Shown here: positions 32,448-41,644 of the stretch, piece by piece | Numbering within the stretch: position 1 is the stretch's first letter | Layout of the letters: each line of letters begins with the position of its first letter | NCBI RefSeq assembly: GCF_014203425.1 | Contig: NZ_JACHJC010000001.1 | Span: forward strand, 6,403,501-6,467,500 | From: Micromonospora echinospora | GTDB taxonomy: Bacteria; Actinomycetota; Actinomycetes; Mycobacteriales; Micromonosporaceae | Reading direction: 5' to 3' | Length of the DNA stretch: 64,000 bases | Notes under the pieces: model-generated | Databases searched by the model: none | Told to the model about the DNA's origin: nothing | What the model saw: only the letters and a program-made list of their open reading frames with translations | Translations under genes and position numbers: made by a program

Positions 32448-34601
32448 TCACTCGCTGCGGGCGGTCTCCGGGCCGGTGATCCGTTCCAGCAGCGGCAGGG
32501 TGGCGGCGACGACGGCCAGGCAGCCCAGGACGCCGAGCGCCACCACCGCCGCGAACCCGGCCCCCGGCATGCGCAGGTCGTAGTGCATCTGCGCGCGCAG
32601 GAACAGGTGCGCGGTGACCAGTCCCATCCCGACCGCCACCACGGCGACGGTCAGCAGCGGCACCACGCTCTCCAGGGCCACCACCCGGCGCAGCAGCCGT
32701 ACCGGGGCGCCACTGAGCCGCAGCAGGCTGAACGGCCGTTTCCGTTCGCTGAGGCCGGCCGCCACCGCCACGGCCAGGCTGCACCCGGCGAGCACGAGAC
32801 CGGCCACCACGACGATGTCGGCCAGCCGCTGCCAGCCCCGCATCGTGTCGGCGAAGTCGGCCTCGAAGTCGCCCGGCACGTTCGGCGCCACGAAGAAGCC
32901 CGGGAAGGCGGCTTCGAGGATCGTGCGGGCGCGCTCGACAGCGGCCGGGTCCTCCGCCTCGACCGCCACCGACCCCGCCGGCAGCCTTGGGAGGGCGGCC
33001 GGGTCCACCGGGGACGACGGCCAGATCCGGTCGGCCGAGGCGGACTCCCGCCAGGGGATCAGGTCCGGCGGCACCTCGGCGACGCTCGCCCCGGCTGCGC
33101 ACCGCCCGTAGGCGGGCGGGATGTCCGCGCAGGCGATCACACCGGAGTCGCGGCCGTCACCGCGTACCGGGTTCTCCCGGACGAGCACCGGGTTGCGTAC
33201 GCCGGGGACGGCGGCGAGGTCGGCCAGCAGCGTGCCCGGCGCCGGGGCGTCGTCCGTCAGCACCATCGACAACCGGCCGGCCTCCAGGGAACCCCGGGGC
33301 GCGGGACCACGCTCGTACGTGATCGTCCCCATCACGCCGACCGCCACCGTCGTGACGAACAGCGCGAGCATCACCCCGCCCACCGCGCGGAACCCGGCGG
33401 CCGGATTGTCGGCGAGCCGGCGCGCGGCGATGAGCGCGGCAGGCCGGCTGGCGCGAGCGGCCATCGCCCGGGCGCCGACCATGGTCAGCCACGGGCCACC
33501 CGTGATCAGCCCGACCATGACCAGCAGCAGCGCGGGCAGGAACAGCGCGGTCTGACCGTCCGACGTGGGGGGCCGGTACACCAGGGCGAAGCCCAGCCCG
33601 GCCAGGCCGAGCGCGAGCGGGATCAGCCGGTACACCCGGGGCGGCCGGGGCGTGACCCGGCGGGTGACGCCGAGCGGGGAGATCCGGACCCGGCGCAGCG
33701 CGAGCCAGGCCGCGGCCGCCGCGCCCGCCGGCACGCCGAGCGCCACCAGGGCGGCCTCCGGCACGCCGAGGGCCATGTCGCCGGGGAAGAACGGCATGCC
33801 GGTGAGCGGGATGCCGGCGAGCTGCCCACGGAACGCGAAGAACAAGGCGAAGCCGGCCGCCGCGCCGGCCGCCGCCGCGAGCGCGGCCTCGACGGCCGCG
33901 ACCGCCGAGATCTGCCGGGGCGTGGCCCCGACCAGCCGCATCGCGGCGAACCGTTGCTCCCGGCGGGCGGCGCCGAGCCGGGTCGCCGTGCCGATGAAGA
34001 CGAGTACGGGGAACAGCAGCCCGCCCGCGACCACGCCGAGGATGAGGTCCACAGCCGCCCCCGGCAGCGAGGCGACGTTGCCGTCGAGCCGGGTGATTTT
34101 CCGGACCTGGTCCAGCCTCCCGACCTGCTCCGGGGTGCCGCCGACCAGGACGAGCAGCGTGTCCGGCGAGGTGAGCGCCGCCGGCCCGACCTCGCCGAGG
34201 TCCCGGCCCGGGTAGCGGTCGGCGAGCTGGTCGGCGGGGGCGGTCGCCAGCAGCTTCCGCAGCGCCGGGGAGGCGTAGAACTCGCCCGGCCCCGGGACGC
34301 GGGGAACGCCGATCGGGGTGGGCGCGTCCGGGCCGGTCGCGGCGACGTCGACGCGGATGATCTGATCGCCCCGGAAGTAGTCGGTCCGGGTGGACCAGAG
34401 CAGCGGGTCGGCGGACCCGTCGGCCGTCTCCTGCGGGTACATCGACGCGTACCGGGTGAGCTGGGCGTCGGCGGCGTGCACACCGGCGAGCGTGGTGAGC
34501 AGCAGCCCGGTGCCGACCGCGACGGCGGCGGCGATGGCGACCAGCCGGAGCAGCGCCTCCCGGCCACCGGCGACGGCGAGCCGGAGCGCCAGCCCGATCA
34601 C
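32448..34601 (-). CDS. FtsX-like ABC transporter permease
   Basis: 717 residues. The GTG at 34599-34601 overlaps the TGA of the ATPase gene. The N-terminal membrane helix is followed by an extracytoplasmic region of about 150 residues. Helices then cluster at about 195-360 and 400-440, with a second extracytoplasmic domain and three C-terminal helices. The FtsX/MacB signature is RREQRFAAMRLVGATPRQIS, and a second copy reads [20 protein letters not shown]. This gives a duplicated FtsX unit in one chain, as in BceB-like or lipoprotein-exporting systems. It ends the padR-ATPase-permease operon. The cargo is unknown. Confidence 0.88.
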   Translation of the reverse strand: MIGLALRLAVAGGREALLRLVAIAAAVAVGTGLLLTTLAGVHAADAQLTRYASMYPQETADGSADPLLWSTRTDYFRGDQIIRVDVAATGPDAPTPIGVPRVPGPGEFYASPALRKLLATAPADQLADRYPGRDLGEVGPAALTSPDTLLVLVGGTPEQVGRLDQVRKITRLDGNVASLPGAAVDLILGVVAGGLLFPVLVFIGTATRLGAARREQRFAAMRLVGATPRQISAVAAVEAALAAAAGAAAGFALFFAFRGQLAGIPLTGMPFFPGDMALGVPEAALVALGVPAGAAAAAWLALRRVRISPLGVTRRVTPRPPRVYRLIPLALGLAGLGFALVYRPPTSDGQTALFLPALLLVMVGLITGGPWLTMVGARAMAARASRPAALIAARRLADNPAAGFRAVGGVMLALFVTTVAVGVMGTITYERGPAPRGSLEAGRLSMVLTDDAPAPGTLLADLAAVPGVRNPVLVRENPVRGDGRDSGVIACADIPPAYGRCAAGASVAEVPPDLIPWRESASADRIWPSSPVDPAALPRLPAGSVAVEAEDPAAVERARTILEAAFPGFFVAPNVPGDFEADFADTMRGWQRLADIVVVAGLVLAGCSLAVAVAAGLSERKRPFSLLRLSGAPVRLLRRVVALESVVPLLTVAVVAVGMGLVTAHLFLRAQMHYDLRMPGAGFAAVVALGVLGCLAVVAATLPLLERITGPETARSE

Positions 34602-35278
34602 GAGAGGACCCCGGCGGGCGCGTTGACCCGGCCGTCCCGCACCATGACCTCCCGGTCGGCGTACGCGGCGATGCGCGCCTCGTGAGTGACCAGGACGACA
34701 GTGGTGCCGCGCTCGCGGGCGGCGTCCATCAGCAGCGCCATCACCTCCTCGCCGGTGAGCGAGTCGAGCGCGCCGGTGGGCTCGTCGGCGAACAGCACCC
34801 GCGGCTCGGCCACCAGGCCGCGAGCCAGCGCGACCCGCTGGGCCTGCCCGCCGGACAGCTCGCCGGAGCGGCGGTGCTCCAGGCCGGCCAGCCCGAGGCG
34901 CTCGAACCAGCCCTGCGCCGCGCGCAGCGCCGGGGTGCGGCGGACGCCGCGCAGCAGCAGCGGCAACGCCACGTTCTCGGCCGCGGTGAGTTCCGGCACG
35001 AGCTGGCCGAACTGGAAGACGAAGCCGAAGCTGTCCCGGCGCAACGTGCTCCGGTCGGCCTCGCCGAGCGTGTCGATCCGGGTGCCGTCGAACCGGATCT
35101 CACCGGAGTCGGGGCGCAGGATGCCGGCCAGGCAGTGCAGCAACGTCGACTTGCCGGAGCCGCTCGGTCCCATCACGGCGACGACCTCACCGGCCGCCAC
35201 GGCGAGGCTCGCGCCGCGCAGGGCGGGTGTCTCGCCGAACGCGTACGTGACGTCGCGTGCCTCGATCATCGGGCTCAT
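34598..35278 (-). CDS. ABC transporter ATP-binding protein (LolD/MacB type)
   Basis: 226 residues from the ATG at 35278, which overlaps the padR stop (ATGA). Walker A is GPSGSGKST, the signature is LSGGQAQRVALARGL, Walker B is VLFADEPTGALDS and the switch His is in VLVTHEARIAA. The sequence is of the LolD/MacB/BceA class that pairs with FtsX-type permeases, consistent with the next gene. Four-base overlaps on both sides show tight translational coupling. The same frame stays open upstream into the padR region, but that part is not this protein. Confidence 0.92.
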   Translation of the reverse strand: MSPMIEARDVTYAFGETPALRGASLAVAAGEVVAVMGPSGSGKSTLLHCLAGILRPDSGEIRFDGTRIDTLGEADRSTLRRDSFGFVFQFGQLVPELTAAENVALPLLLRGVRRTPALRAAQGWFERLGLAGLEHRRSGELSGGQAQRVALARGLVAEPRVLFADEPTGALDSLTGEEVMALLMDAARERGTTVVLVTHEARIAAYADREVMVRDGRVNAPAGVLS

Positions 35279-35799
35279 GGCCGTACCGCCTTTCCCAGGG
35301 CGTCCAGTCGGGCGCCTGTCGTCTCGATCCACCGCAGGTCCGCCTCCAGGTGGTAGAGGCCGTGGTCGGCGAGCATCACGTCGACGAGTTCGCCGTTGCG
35401 TTTGATCTCGGTGAGTTCGCGCATCCGGCGCAGGTGGGCGGCGCGCTGGGTGTCCAGGTACTCCTCGGCCGGGCGGTCGAGCATCAGCGCGAGCACGACC
35501 TTGGTGAACAGCAGGGTCTGCAGGTGCGGTTCCGGCTCGACCGGCTCGGTCAGCCAGTGCTCCACCTCGGTGGCGCCCAGGTCGGTGATGACGTAGCGCT
35601 TGCGGTCCGGCCCCGCGCCGGGAGCGACGTCGCCGACCACCACCTTGCCGTCGCGGGCCAGCCGGCTCAGCGTCGAGTAGACCTGCCCGTACGGCAGCGG
35701 CTTGCCGCGCCCGAAGAAGGTGTCGTAGTCGCGCTTGAGGTCGTAGCCGTGGCTCGGTTCGCGTTCGAGCAGCCCGAGCAGGGTCAGGGGAACCGTCAT
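35275..35799 (-). CDS. PadR-family regulator of the ABC operon
   Basis: 174 residues. The winged helix (residues 1-85) has TLLGLLEREPSHGYDLKRDY followed by PLPYGQVYSTLSRLARDGKV. A C-terminal helical dimerisation domain (PF10400-like, VLALMLDRPAEEYLDTQRAA) follows. PadR proteins of this size commonly repress a linked drug-export operon and themselves. It is first in the operon padR-ATPase-permease, with a TATAC-N5-GTATA inverted repeat 22 nt upstream of its start. Confidence 0.9.
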   Translation of the reverse strand: MTVPLTLLGLLEREPSHGYDLKRDYDTFFGRGKPLPYGQVYSTLSRLARDGKVVVGDVAPGAGPDRKRYVITDLGATEVEHWLTEPVEPEPHLQTLLFTKVVLALMLDRPAEEYLDTQRAAHLRRMRELTEIKRNGELVDVMLADHGLYHLEADLRWIETTGARLDALGKAVRP

Positions 35800-35820
35800 G
35801 ACCGGAGACTACACCGGGTG

Positions 35821-35835
35821 TATACCTCGCGTATA
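35821..35835. promoter_or_regulatory. Likely PadR operator in a divergent intergenic region
   Basis: TATACCTCGCGTATA: inverted half-sites TATAC / GTATA with a 5-nt spacer, AT-rich in a GC-rich context. It lies between padR (start 35799) and the second ABC operon (start 35886), so it could control both directions. Confidence 0.6.
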
Positions 35836-35885
35836 TAGCTGACCCGGCAGTGGAACGGGCGACCGCACGACGCACACTTGACGGC

Positions 35886-36734
35886 ATGGAGAACGAGCTC
35901 GCGATTTCCGTGCGAGGGCTGCGCAAGGCGTACGGCGACAACGTCGCCGTGGCCGGGGTGGACCTGGACGTCCACCGGGGCGAGGTGTTCGCCCTGCTCG
36001 GCCCGAACGGCGCCGGCAAGACCACCACGGTCGAGATCCTGGAGGGCTACCGGCAGCGCGACGCCGGCGAGGTACGCGTCCTCGGCGCCGACCCCGCCCA
36101 CCCCGACGCCGGCTGGCGCTCCCGGGTCGGCATCGTGCTCCAGGGCACCGGCGAGTTCGACGAGCTCAGCGTCATCGAGGTGGTCCGCCACTTCTCCGGC
36201 TTCTACCCGGGCGCCGACGACCCGGACAAGGTGGTCGAGCGGGTCGGGCTGGGCGCCAAGGCCAGGGCGCGTACGCACACGCTCTCCGGCGGGCAGAAGC
36301 GCCGCCTCGACGTGGCGCTGGGCATCATCGGCCGCCCCGAGCTGCTCTTCCTCGACGAGCCGACCACCGGCTTCGACCCGGAGGCCCGGCGCGAGTTCTG
36401 GGAGCTGATCCGGGACCTGTCCGCCGCCGGCACCACGATCGTGCTCACCACCCACTACCTGGACGAGGCCGAGGCGCTCGCCGACCGGGTCGGCGTGATC
36501 GCCGCCGGCCGGGTGATCGAGGTCGCGCCGCCGAACCGGCTGGGCAACCGGCAGGAGTCGCTGGCGACCGTCTCCTGGCGTACCCCGGACGGAACGCCGG
36601 CCTCGGCGGAGACCGCGACGCCGACGGCGCTGGTGGCCGACCTGGCCGCGCGCTTCGGCGGCGAGGTACCCGGCCTCACCGTGACCCGGCCGACCCTGGA
36701 AGACGTCTACCTGCGGATGATCGGACACTCATGA
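35886..36734 (+). CDS. ABC transporter ATP-binding protein (drug/antibiotic type)
   Basis: 282 residues from the ATG at 35886. Walker A is GPNGAGKTTTVEIL, the signature is TLSGGQKRRLDVALGI, Walker B is LLFLDEPTTGFDP and the switch His is in VLTTHYLDEAEALADR. The C-terminal 60 residues form the regulatory extension seen in DrrA/CcmA-type exporters. It overlaps the permease gene by four bases (ATGA). It is divergent from the PadR operon, so one PadR operator may regulate two separate exporters. Confidence 0.93.
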   Translation: MENELAISVRGLRKAYGDNVAVAGVDLDVHRGEVFALLGPNGAGKTTTVEILEGYRQRDAGEVRVLGADPAHPDAGWRSRVGIVLQGTGEFDELSVIEVVRHFSGFYPGADDPDKVVERVGLGAKARARTHTLSGGQKRRLDVALGIIGRPELLFLDEPTTGFDPEARREFWELIRDLSAAGTTIVLTTHYLDEAEALADRVGVIAAGRVIEVAPPNRLGNRQESLATVSWRTPDGTPASAETATPTALVADLAARFGGEVPGLTVTRPTLEDVYLRMIGHS

Positions 36735-37576
36735 CCACCACGACGAACCCCGCGGCGCCGGTCACCGCCGCCGCGGCCCGGCGGCCCGGCGCCGGCGCGC
36801 TGGCGCTGCGCCAGGGGCGGCTGGAAATCACCCAGTTCCTGCGCAGCCGGGAGTCCGTCGTGTTCACGATGGGCTTCCCGATCATCATGATCCTGATCTT
36901 CGCGGCGATCTTCAGCGACGAGATCGCGCCCGGGGTCAGCTACACGCAGTACTTCATCACCGGCATGATCGCGACGGGCCTGATGACCGTCAGCTTCCAG
37001 AACCTCGGCATCTGGATCCCGATCGAGCGGGACCGGGGCGTACTCAAGCGCTACCGCGGTACGCCGATGCCGAAGTGGGTCTGGTTCGCCGGCAAGGTGA
37101 TCATGGTGGTGGCCATCGGCATCGCCGAGACCGTGCTGCTGCTCGCCGTCTCGGTGGCGATGTTCGACCTGGACCTGCCGCAGACCACCGCCAAGTGGCT
37201 GACGTTCGCCTGGGTCTCAGTCCTCGGCGTCACCGCCTGCACGCTCTGCGGCATCGCCATCTCGTCGCTGGCCCGCACCGCCCGCAGCGGCTCGGCAGTG
37301 GTCACCCCGGTCGCGCTGGTGCTTCAGTTCATCTCCGGCGTGTTCTTCGTCTTCACCAGCCTGCCCACCTGGATGCAGCAGGTCGCGGCGATCTTCCCGC
37401 TCAAGTGGATGTGCCAGGGGCTGCGCTCGGTCTTCCTGCCGGACAGCTTCGGCGCGCGGGAGCCGGGCGGCTCGTTCGAGCTGGGCACCGTCGCGCTGGT
37501 GCTGGGCGCCTGGTGCGTCATCGGCCTGGTGCTCTGCCTGACCACGTTCCGCTGGACCACCAAGCGCGACGGCTGA
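36731..37576 (+). CDS. ABC-2 type permease
   Basis: 281 residues, start overlapping the ATPase stop. Six membrane helices follow a basic N-terminus: VFTMGFPIIMILIFAAIF, YFITGMIATGLMTVSFQNLG, VIMVVAIGIAETVLLLAVSV, WLTFAWVSVLGVTACTLCGI, PVALVLQFISGVFFVFTSLP and VALVLGAWCVIGLVLCL. ABC-2 landmarks are IERDRGVLKRYRGTPMP and QQVAAIFPLKWMCQGLRSVF. With the upstream ATPase it forms a complete two-gene exporter of the DrrAB kind. The substrate is unknown. Confidence 0.92.
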   Translation: MTTTTNPAAPVTAAAARRPGAGALALRQGRLEITQFLRSRESVVFTMGFPIIMILIFAAIFSDEIAPGVSYTQYFITGMIATGLMTVSFQNLGIWIPIERDRGVLKRYRGTPMPKWVWFAGKVIMVVAIGIAETVLLLAVSVAMFDLDLPQTTAKWLTFAWVSVLGVTACTLCGIAISSLARTARSGSAVVTPVALVLQFISGVFFVFTSLPTWMQQVAAIFPLKWMCQGLRSVFLPDSFGAREPGGSFELGTVALVLGAWCVIGLVLCLTTFRWTTKRDG

Positions 37577-37594
37577 CCACCGGGCCGCCCTCGC

Positions 37595-38548
37595 TCATCC
37601 GCCGTCGACCAGCGCCGCACCCAGCGGCGTACGCCAGTAGAGCACCTCGCGCCCGGACCGCCGCTTGCCGACCGCGCCCGCATCGAGCAGCACGCGCAGG
37701 TGATCGCTGACAGTGCCGAGGGACAGCCCGGTCACCACCACGAGCTGCGACGTGCTCAACGGCGCGTCCAGCCGGGCCAGGATCTCCGCCCGGTTCGCGC
37801 CGATCAGCCGGGCCAGGCCGTCCGGCGCCGGTGAGGTCGGGTCGACCAGGATCCCGCGCGCCGGATAGACCATCCCGAACCGGGTCGGCGCGTCCCAGAC
37901 CACCCAGCCGCGGCGGCAGTGGGCCGGCACGAACACCAGCTGCTCGGCCGCGTGCAGGGACAGCGGCGGCTCCGGGTAGTCGTTCACCTGGAGGCGGCCG
38001 TCGCCCAGCCACCGCACGTTGCGGTTGATGTCGGCGATCGCCCCGGCCAGGCCGCGCGTGCTCAGGGCGGCGGTGCGGGCCACGATGTCCGCCCGCAGCC
38101 GGCGTTCCCGCTCCGGCCACTCCGGCGCGACGGTGTGGGCCCAGATCCAGTCGAGGAGTTCCACGACCTGCCCGGTGAGCCCGTCCGCCAGCAGTTCGGC
38201 CGCCAGCGGGCCCGGCCGGGTCGCACGCAGGTCGGCCCGGATCCGCTCGTCGGACAACCGCTCGACGGCCGCCAGCTCCTCGGCGAACGTCGGGTCCCCC
38301 GAGGCGGGCGCGATGGTGAGGAAGTCCGCGACCCACCTGAGGTTGAACGACGCCGCCACCAGCGCCCGGACCACCGGCCGGGCGGCCAGCATCCGCCGGA
38401 ACGCGTCCACGTGCGGCCGTCGCCAGGCCTGCTCCCAGGGGACGTGCGGATGGCGCAGCGCCTTCAGCGCGCCGACGGTCTCGGCCATCGGCGACACCGT
38501 AAAACGACTCCGCGCGACCAGATCGGACGGCACCTGCCAGACGCCCAC
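37595..38548 (-). CDS. DUF5937/ArsR-like winged-helix regulator
   Basis: 317 residues. A large N-terminal domain of unknown fold (DUF5937-like, with WEQAWRRPHVDAFRRMLAAR and FNLRWVADFLTIAP) precedes a C-terminal ArsR helix-turn-helix: RAEILARLDAPLSTSQLVVV, then TGLSLGTVSDHLRVLLDAGA with VGKRRSGREVLYWRT. There are no metal-binding Cys clusters, so metal sensing is unlikely. It is divergent from an MFS gene across only 58 nt, which suggests it controls that transporter. Confidence 0.82.
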   Translation of the reverse strand: MGVWQVPSDLVARSRFTVSPMAETVGALKALRHPHVPWEQAWRRPHVDAFRRMLAARPVVRALVAASFNLRWVADFLTIAPASGDPTFAEELAAVERLSDERIRADLRATRPGPLAAELLADGLTGQVVELLDWIWAHTVAPEWPERERRLRADIVARTAALSTRGLAGAIADINRNVRWLGDGRLQVNDYPEPPLSLHAAEQLVFVPAHCRRGWVVWDAPTRFGMVYPARGILVDPTSPAPDGLARLIGANRAEILARLDAPLSTSQLVVVTGLSLGTVSDHLRVLLDAGAVGKRRSGREVLYWRTPLGAALVDGG

Positions 38549-38606
38549 GTTTCGCCTCCAGACGTAACTCTAGGGATTCCACCGACGGCCCACCGACCAT
38601 GCCCGG

Positions 38607-39824
38607 GTGAGAACGTACGCAGAACTGTTCGCGGTCCGGGAGTTCCGCAACCTGTTCCTGGCGAACTGCGCCGGGATCGCCGCACACACCACGTCGGCGC
38701 TCGCCCTGGGCGCCCTGACCTACGCGTCGACCGGCTCGGCGCTGCTCACCGCGCTGAGCATGTTCGGGGCGCCGCTGGCCGGTGTCCTCGGCAGCCTGAC
38801 GCTGCTGTCCGCCGCGGACAGCGTGCCGCCGCGCCGGGCGATGACGTTCGCCGCCCTGCTCGCCACCGCCGCGGCGGCGCTCCAGGCGATACCCGGACTG
38901 CCGCTGTGGGCCCGCTTCGCGATCATCTTCGTCAACGCGTACGTGGGCTCCGTCGCCGGCGGCGCCAAATGGGCGCTGCTCACCGACATCGTGCCGGTGA
39001 ACGCCTACGTGCTGGCCCGGGCCACCATGAACACGAGCGTCGGCGTCATGCAGATCGCCGGGTTCGGGCTGGCCGGCGTCCTGCTCGTCTGGCTGAGCCC
39101 GTACCAGGTGTTCCTGCTCGCCCTGACCCTGCGGGCGGTGTCCGCCGCGGTGGGATGGTTCGGGCTCACCGAGCGTCCGGCCCGGACCACCGAGCGGGTC
39201 ACTGTCGCGCGCACCCTGCACGTGAACCGGATGCTCTGGGCCCACCCCGGCCGCCGGTCGCTCCTGCTCAACCTCTGGGTACCGGGCGGCCTGATCGTCG
39301 GCTGCGAGGCGCTGTTCGTCCCGTACGCGGCCGGCCGCGCCGGCTTCCTGCTCGCCGCTGCCGCCCTCGGCATGCTGGCCGGGGACGTGGTGGTCGGGCG
39401 GTTCCTGACCCCGGCCCACCGCGAGCGGTGGCTCCACCCGCTGCGGGTGCTGCTCCCCCTGCCGTACCTGCTCATCCTGCTGTCGCCGCCGCTGCCGGTG
39501 GCCATGGCCGTCGCGCTCGTCGCCTCGGTCGGCTACGCCTCCACCCTGCCCATGCAGGAACGGCTGATCGCCCACTCACCGCCCGAGAGCCGGGGCCAGG
39601 TGCTCGGCCTGCACGGCAACGGCATGCTCGCCGGGCAGGCGGTGTGCGCCGCGCTCGCCGGGGCGCTCGCCGACCTGACCACCCCGGCGCACGCCGTCGC
39701 GTTGCTCGCCGCCGTGGCCCTGGCCGCCACCGTCGCGCTCACCCCCGGACTGCGGCGCACCACCCCGGGTCGTTACGGCGGCGAGCCGAGCAGCAGACCC
39801 GCGACGGCCAGCCCGGCCCCGTGA
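38607..39824 (+). CDS. MFS transporter
   Basis: 405 residues, GTG start. Around 11-12 hydrophobic segments can be counted, starting with FLANCAGIAAHTTSALALGA and ending VALLAAVALAATVALTPGL. The layout is that of MFS drug-efflux-type proteins with two six-helix bundles and a short central loop (GLTERPARTTERVTVARTL). No substrate motif is visible. Pairing with the divergent DUF5937/ArsR regulator suggests inducible efflux. Confidence 0.85.
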   Translation: MRTYAELFAVREFRNLFLANCAGIAAHTTSALALGALTYASTGSALLTALSMFGAPLAGVLGSLTLLSAADSVPPRRAMTFAALLATAAAALQAIPGLPLWARFAIIFVNAYVGSVAGGAKWALLTDIVPVNAYVLARATMNTSVGVMQIAGFGLAGVLLVWLSPYQVFLLALTLRAVSAAVGWFGLTERPARTTERVTVARTLHVNRMLWAHPGRRSLLLNLWVPGGLIVGCEALFVPYAAGRAGFLLAAAALGMLAGDVVVGRFLTPAHRERWLHPLRVLLPLPYLLILLSPPLPVAMAVALVASVGYASTLPMQERLIAHSPPESRGQVLGLHGNGMLAGQAVCAALAGALADLTTPAHAVALLAAVALAATVALTPGLRRTTPGRYGGEPSSRPATASPAP

Positions 39825-39879
39825 ACCGGAGGCGGCGCGCGGCTCCCCGCGGCGCGTACCGGATGGCACACTCGCCCGC

Positions 39880-40686
39880 ATGGCACACACGCTGACCCGG
39901 CGGGCGGCGCTCACCGCCGCCGGGCTCGCCGGGGTCGGCCTGGTCGGCGGCCTGGCCGCCCGGCAACTGTCCGGCCCCCGACCGGGTCCGGCACCGGCCC
40001 TGCCGGACGCGCCCGCCGGTGACGAGCGGATGATCCGCATCGCCTCCGCCGCCCGCGGCCGCGAGGTGGACTTCTGGACGGCGGTGCCCGACGGGTACGG
40101 CGACGGCCGCGGCCTGCCCGTCTGCCTGGTGCTGCACGGCGCGTCGGCCACCCCGCGCGACTACGGCCGGTTCGGGCTGGCCCGCTTCCTCACCGACGCG
40201 GTACGCCGGGGCGCCCCACCGTTCGCGCTCGCCGGCGCCACCGGCGGGCGGCTGTCCTGGCGTGCCTCGGGCGACGACGACCCGCAGCGGATGGTGCGCG
40301 AGGAGGTGCCCACCTGGTGCGCCCGGCGCGGCTTCGACAGCAGCCGGCTGGCCGTGTGGGGCTGGTCGATGGGCGGCTTCGGCGCGTTGCTGCTCGCCGA
40401 GGCGTACCCGAAGTGGCTGCGGATGGCGGCGGCCTTCTCCCCCGCGGTGAGCCCCGGCGACGCGGTCTTCACCGGCGTCGGGAAGGTGCGCGGCACCCCG
40501 GTCGGGCTGTGGTGCGGGCGGCAGGACAACTTCCTCAAGGATGTCCGGGCGCTGGCCCGGGCGCTGCCCGAGGAGCCGGTACGCGCCGCCTGGGCCGACG
40601 GGCGGCACAACTTCGGCTACTGGGGCACCGTCATCCCGGACGCGTTCGCGCTGCTCGGCGCCGCGCTCAGCCCGCCCCGGACGTGA
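39880..40686 (+). CDS. Tat-exported esterase of the alpha/beta hydrolase superfamily
   Basis: 268 residues. The twin-arginine signal is LTRRAALTAAGLAGVGLVGG, with the mature region starting after an Ala/Pro-rich stretch. The catalytic fold shows PVCLVLHGASATPRDYG, the nucleophile elbow WGWSMGGFGALLLAEAY and a probable acid/His pair in WCGRQDNFL and WADGRHNFGYW. The resemblance is to the esterase D/antigen-85-like group. The mycolyl-transferase function of antigen 85 should not be assumed, because this organism type lacks mycolates. Confidence 0.85.
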   Translation: MAHTLTRRAALTAAGLAGVGLVGGLAARQLSGPRPGPAPALPDAPAGDERMIRIASAARGREVDFWTAVPDGYGDGRGLPVCLVLHGASATPRDYGRFGLARFLTDAVRRGAPPFALAGATGGRLSWRASGDDDPQRMVREEVPTWCARRGFDSSRLAVWGWSMGGFGALLLAEAYPKWLRMAAAFSPAVSPGDAVFTGVGKVRGTPVGLWCGRQDNFLKDVRALARALPEEPVRAAWADGRHNFGYWGTVIPDAFALLGAALSPPRT

Positions 40687-40687
40687 A

Positions 40688-40716
40688 CCGCCCCCGGCCG
40701 CGCGGGCCGGGGGCGG
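40688..40716. terminator. Bidirectional terminator
   Basis: Perfect 12-bp GC stem CCGCCCCCGGCC / GGCCGGGGGCGG with a 5-nt loop, lying in the 40-nt gap between the convergent esterase and 3-hydroxybutyryl-CoA dehydrogenase genes. Confidence 0.75.
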
Positions 40717-40726
40717 GACGGCCCGG

Positions 40727-41575
40727 TCAGTACGAGTAGAAGCCCTGGCCGGTCTTGCGGCCCAGGTCGCCGGCGGTGGCCATGCGCTGCAGCAGCTCCG
40801 GCGGGAAGAACTTCTCGTCGGCGGTGTCGGTGTAGATGTTGCGGGTCGCGTTCAGGAGCACGTCCACGCCGGTCAGGTCGACGGTGGCCAGCGGGCCCAT
40901 GGCGTGGCCGAAGCCCAGCTTGCAGGCGGTGTCCAGGTCCTCGGCGGAGATCACGCCGGACTCGACGAGCTTGACCGCCTCCATCGCCAGCGCGCAGATC
41001 AGCCGGGTGGTGACGAAACCGGCGATGTCCCGGTTGACCACCACCACCGTCTTGCCGATCTCCTCGGCGAACGACTTGACGGTGTCCATCGTCGCGTCGC
41101 TGGTCTTGTAGCCGCGTACCAGCTCGCAGAGCTTCATCATCGGCACCGGCGAGAAGAAGTGCGTGCCGACGACCGACTCCGGGCGCTCGGTGGCGGTGGC
41201 GATCTGGGTCACCGGGATGGCCGAGGTGTTGGTGGCCAGCACCGCGTCCGCCTTGCAGATCTTGTCCAGCGCGCGGAACACCTCGTGCTTGATCTCGATC
41301 TTCTCGAAGACCGCCTCGACCACGATGTCCGCGTCGGCGGCCGCCTCCAGGTCGGTGGTCGGGGTGATCCGGCCCAGCGTCGCCTCGACGTCGGACGCCT
41401 CGATCTTGCCCTTCTCGGCGAACTTCGTCAGCGACTTCCGGATGCCGTCCACGCCCCGCTTCGTGGCCGCGTCGTCGATGTCGCGCAGCGTCACCTGCCA
41501 GCCCGCCTGCGCCGCCACCTGGGCGATGCCCGAGCCCATCAGCCCGGCACCGACGACCGCGAGTCGACCCGCCAT
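40727..41575 (-). CDS. 3-Hydroxybutyryl-CoA dehydrogenase
   Basis: 282 residues from the ATG at 41575, preceded by GAGGGAGAAG at a good distance; an ATG at 41602 is in frame but lacks such a site. The Rossmann motif is LAVVGAGLMGSGIAQVAAQ, followed by LATNTSAIPVTQIA and the catalytic His-Glu region GTHFFSPVPMMKLCELV, and it ends in LGRKTGQGFYSY. This size and motif set is typical of Hbd/FadB2 enzymes that interconvert acetoacetyl-CoA and 3-hydroxybutyryl-CoA. It would feed crotonyl-CoA to Ccr. A TACTTAACG string 43-52 nt upstream matches part of the ccr upstream motif. Confidence 0.93.
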   Translation of the reverse strand: MAGRLAVVGAGLMGSGIAQVAAQAGWQVTLRDIDDAATKRGVDGIRKSLTKFAEKGKIEASDVEATLGRITPTTDLEAAADADIVVEAVFEKIEIKHEVFRALDKICKADAVLATNTSAIPVTQIATATERPESVVGTHFFSPVPMMKLCELVRGYKTSDATMDTVKSFAEEIGKTVVVVNRDIAGFVTTRLICALAMEAVKLVESGVISAEDLDTACKLGFGHAMGPLATVDLTGVDVLLNATRNIYTDTADEKFFPPELLQRMATAGDLGRKTGQGFYSY

Positions 41576-41644
41576 CTGCTTCTCCCTCGCCGTGTTCTGC
41601 AACGTCTGCCAGAACCCTACTTAACGACGGATAAGCACCGGCTG

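Noticed and set aside
34598..36028. ATPase apparently fused to an N-terminal extension across padR
   Set aside because: The extension is an out-of-frame reading of padR and its upstream region; the ATPase has its own ATG overlapping the padR stop.
39880..40686. Antigen-85 mycolyltransferase
   Set aside because: Fold resemblance only; nothing in the window indicates mycolic acid synthesis, so a generic exported esterase is the safer call.
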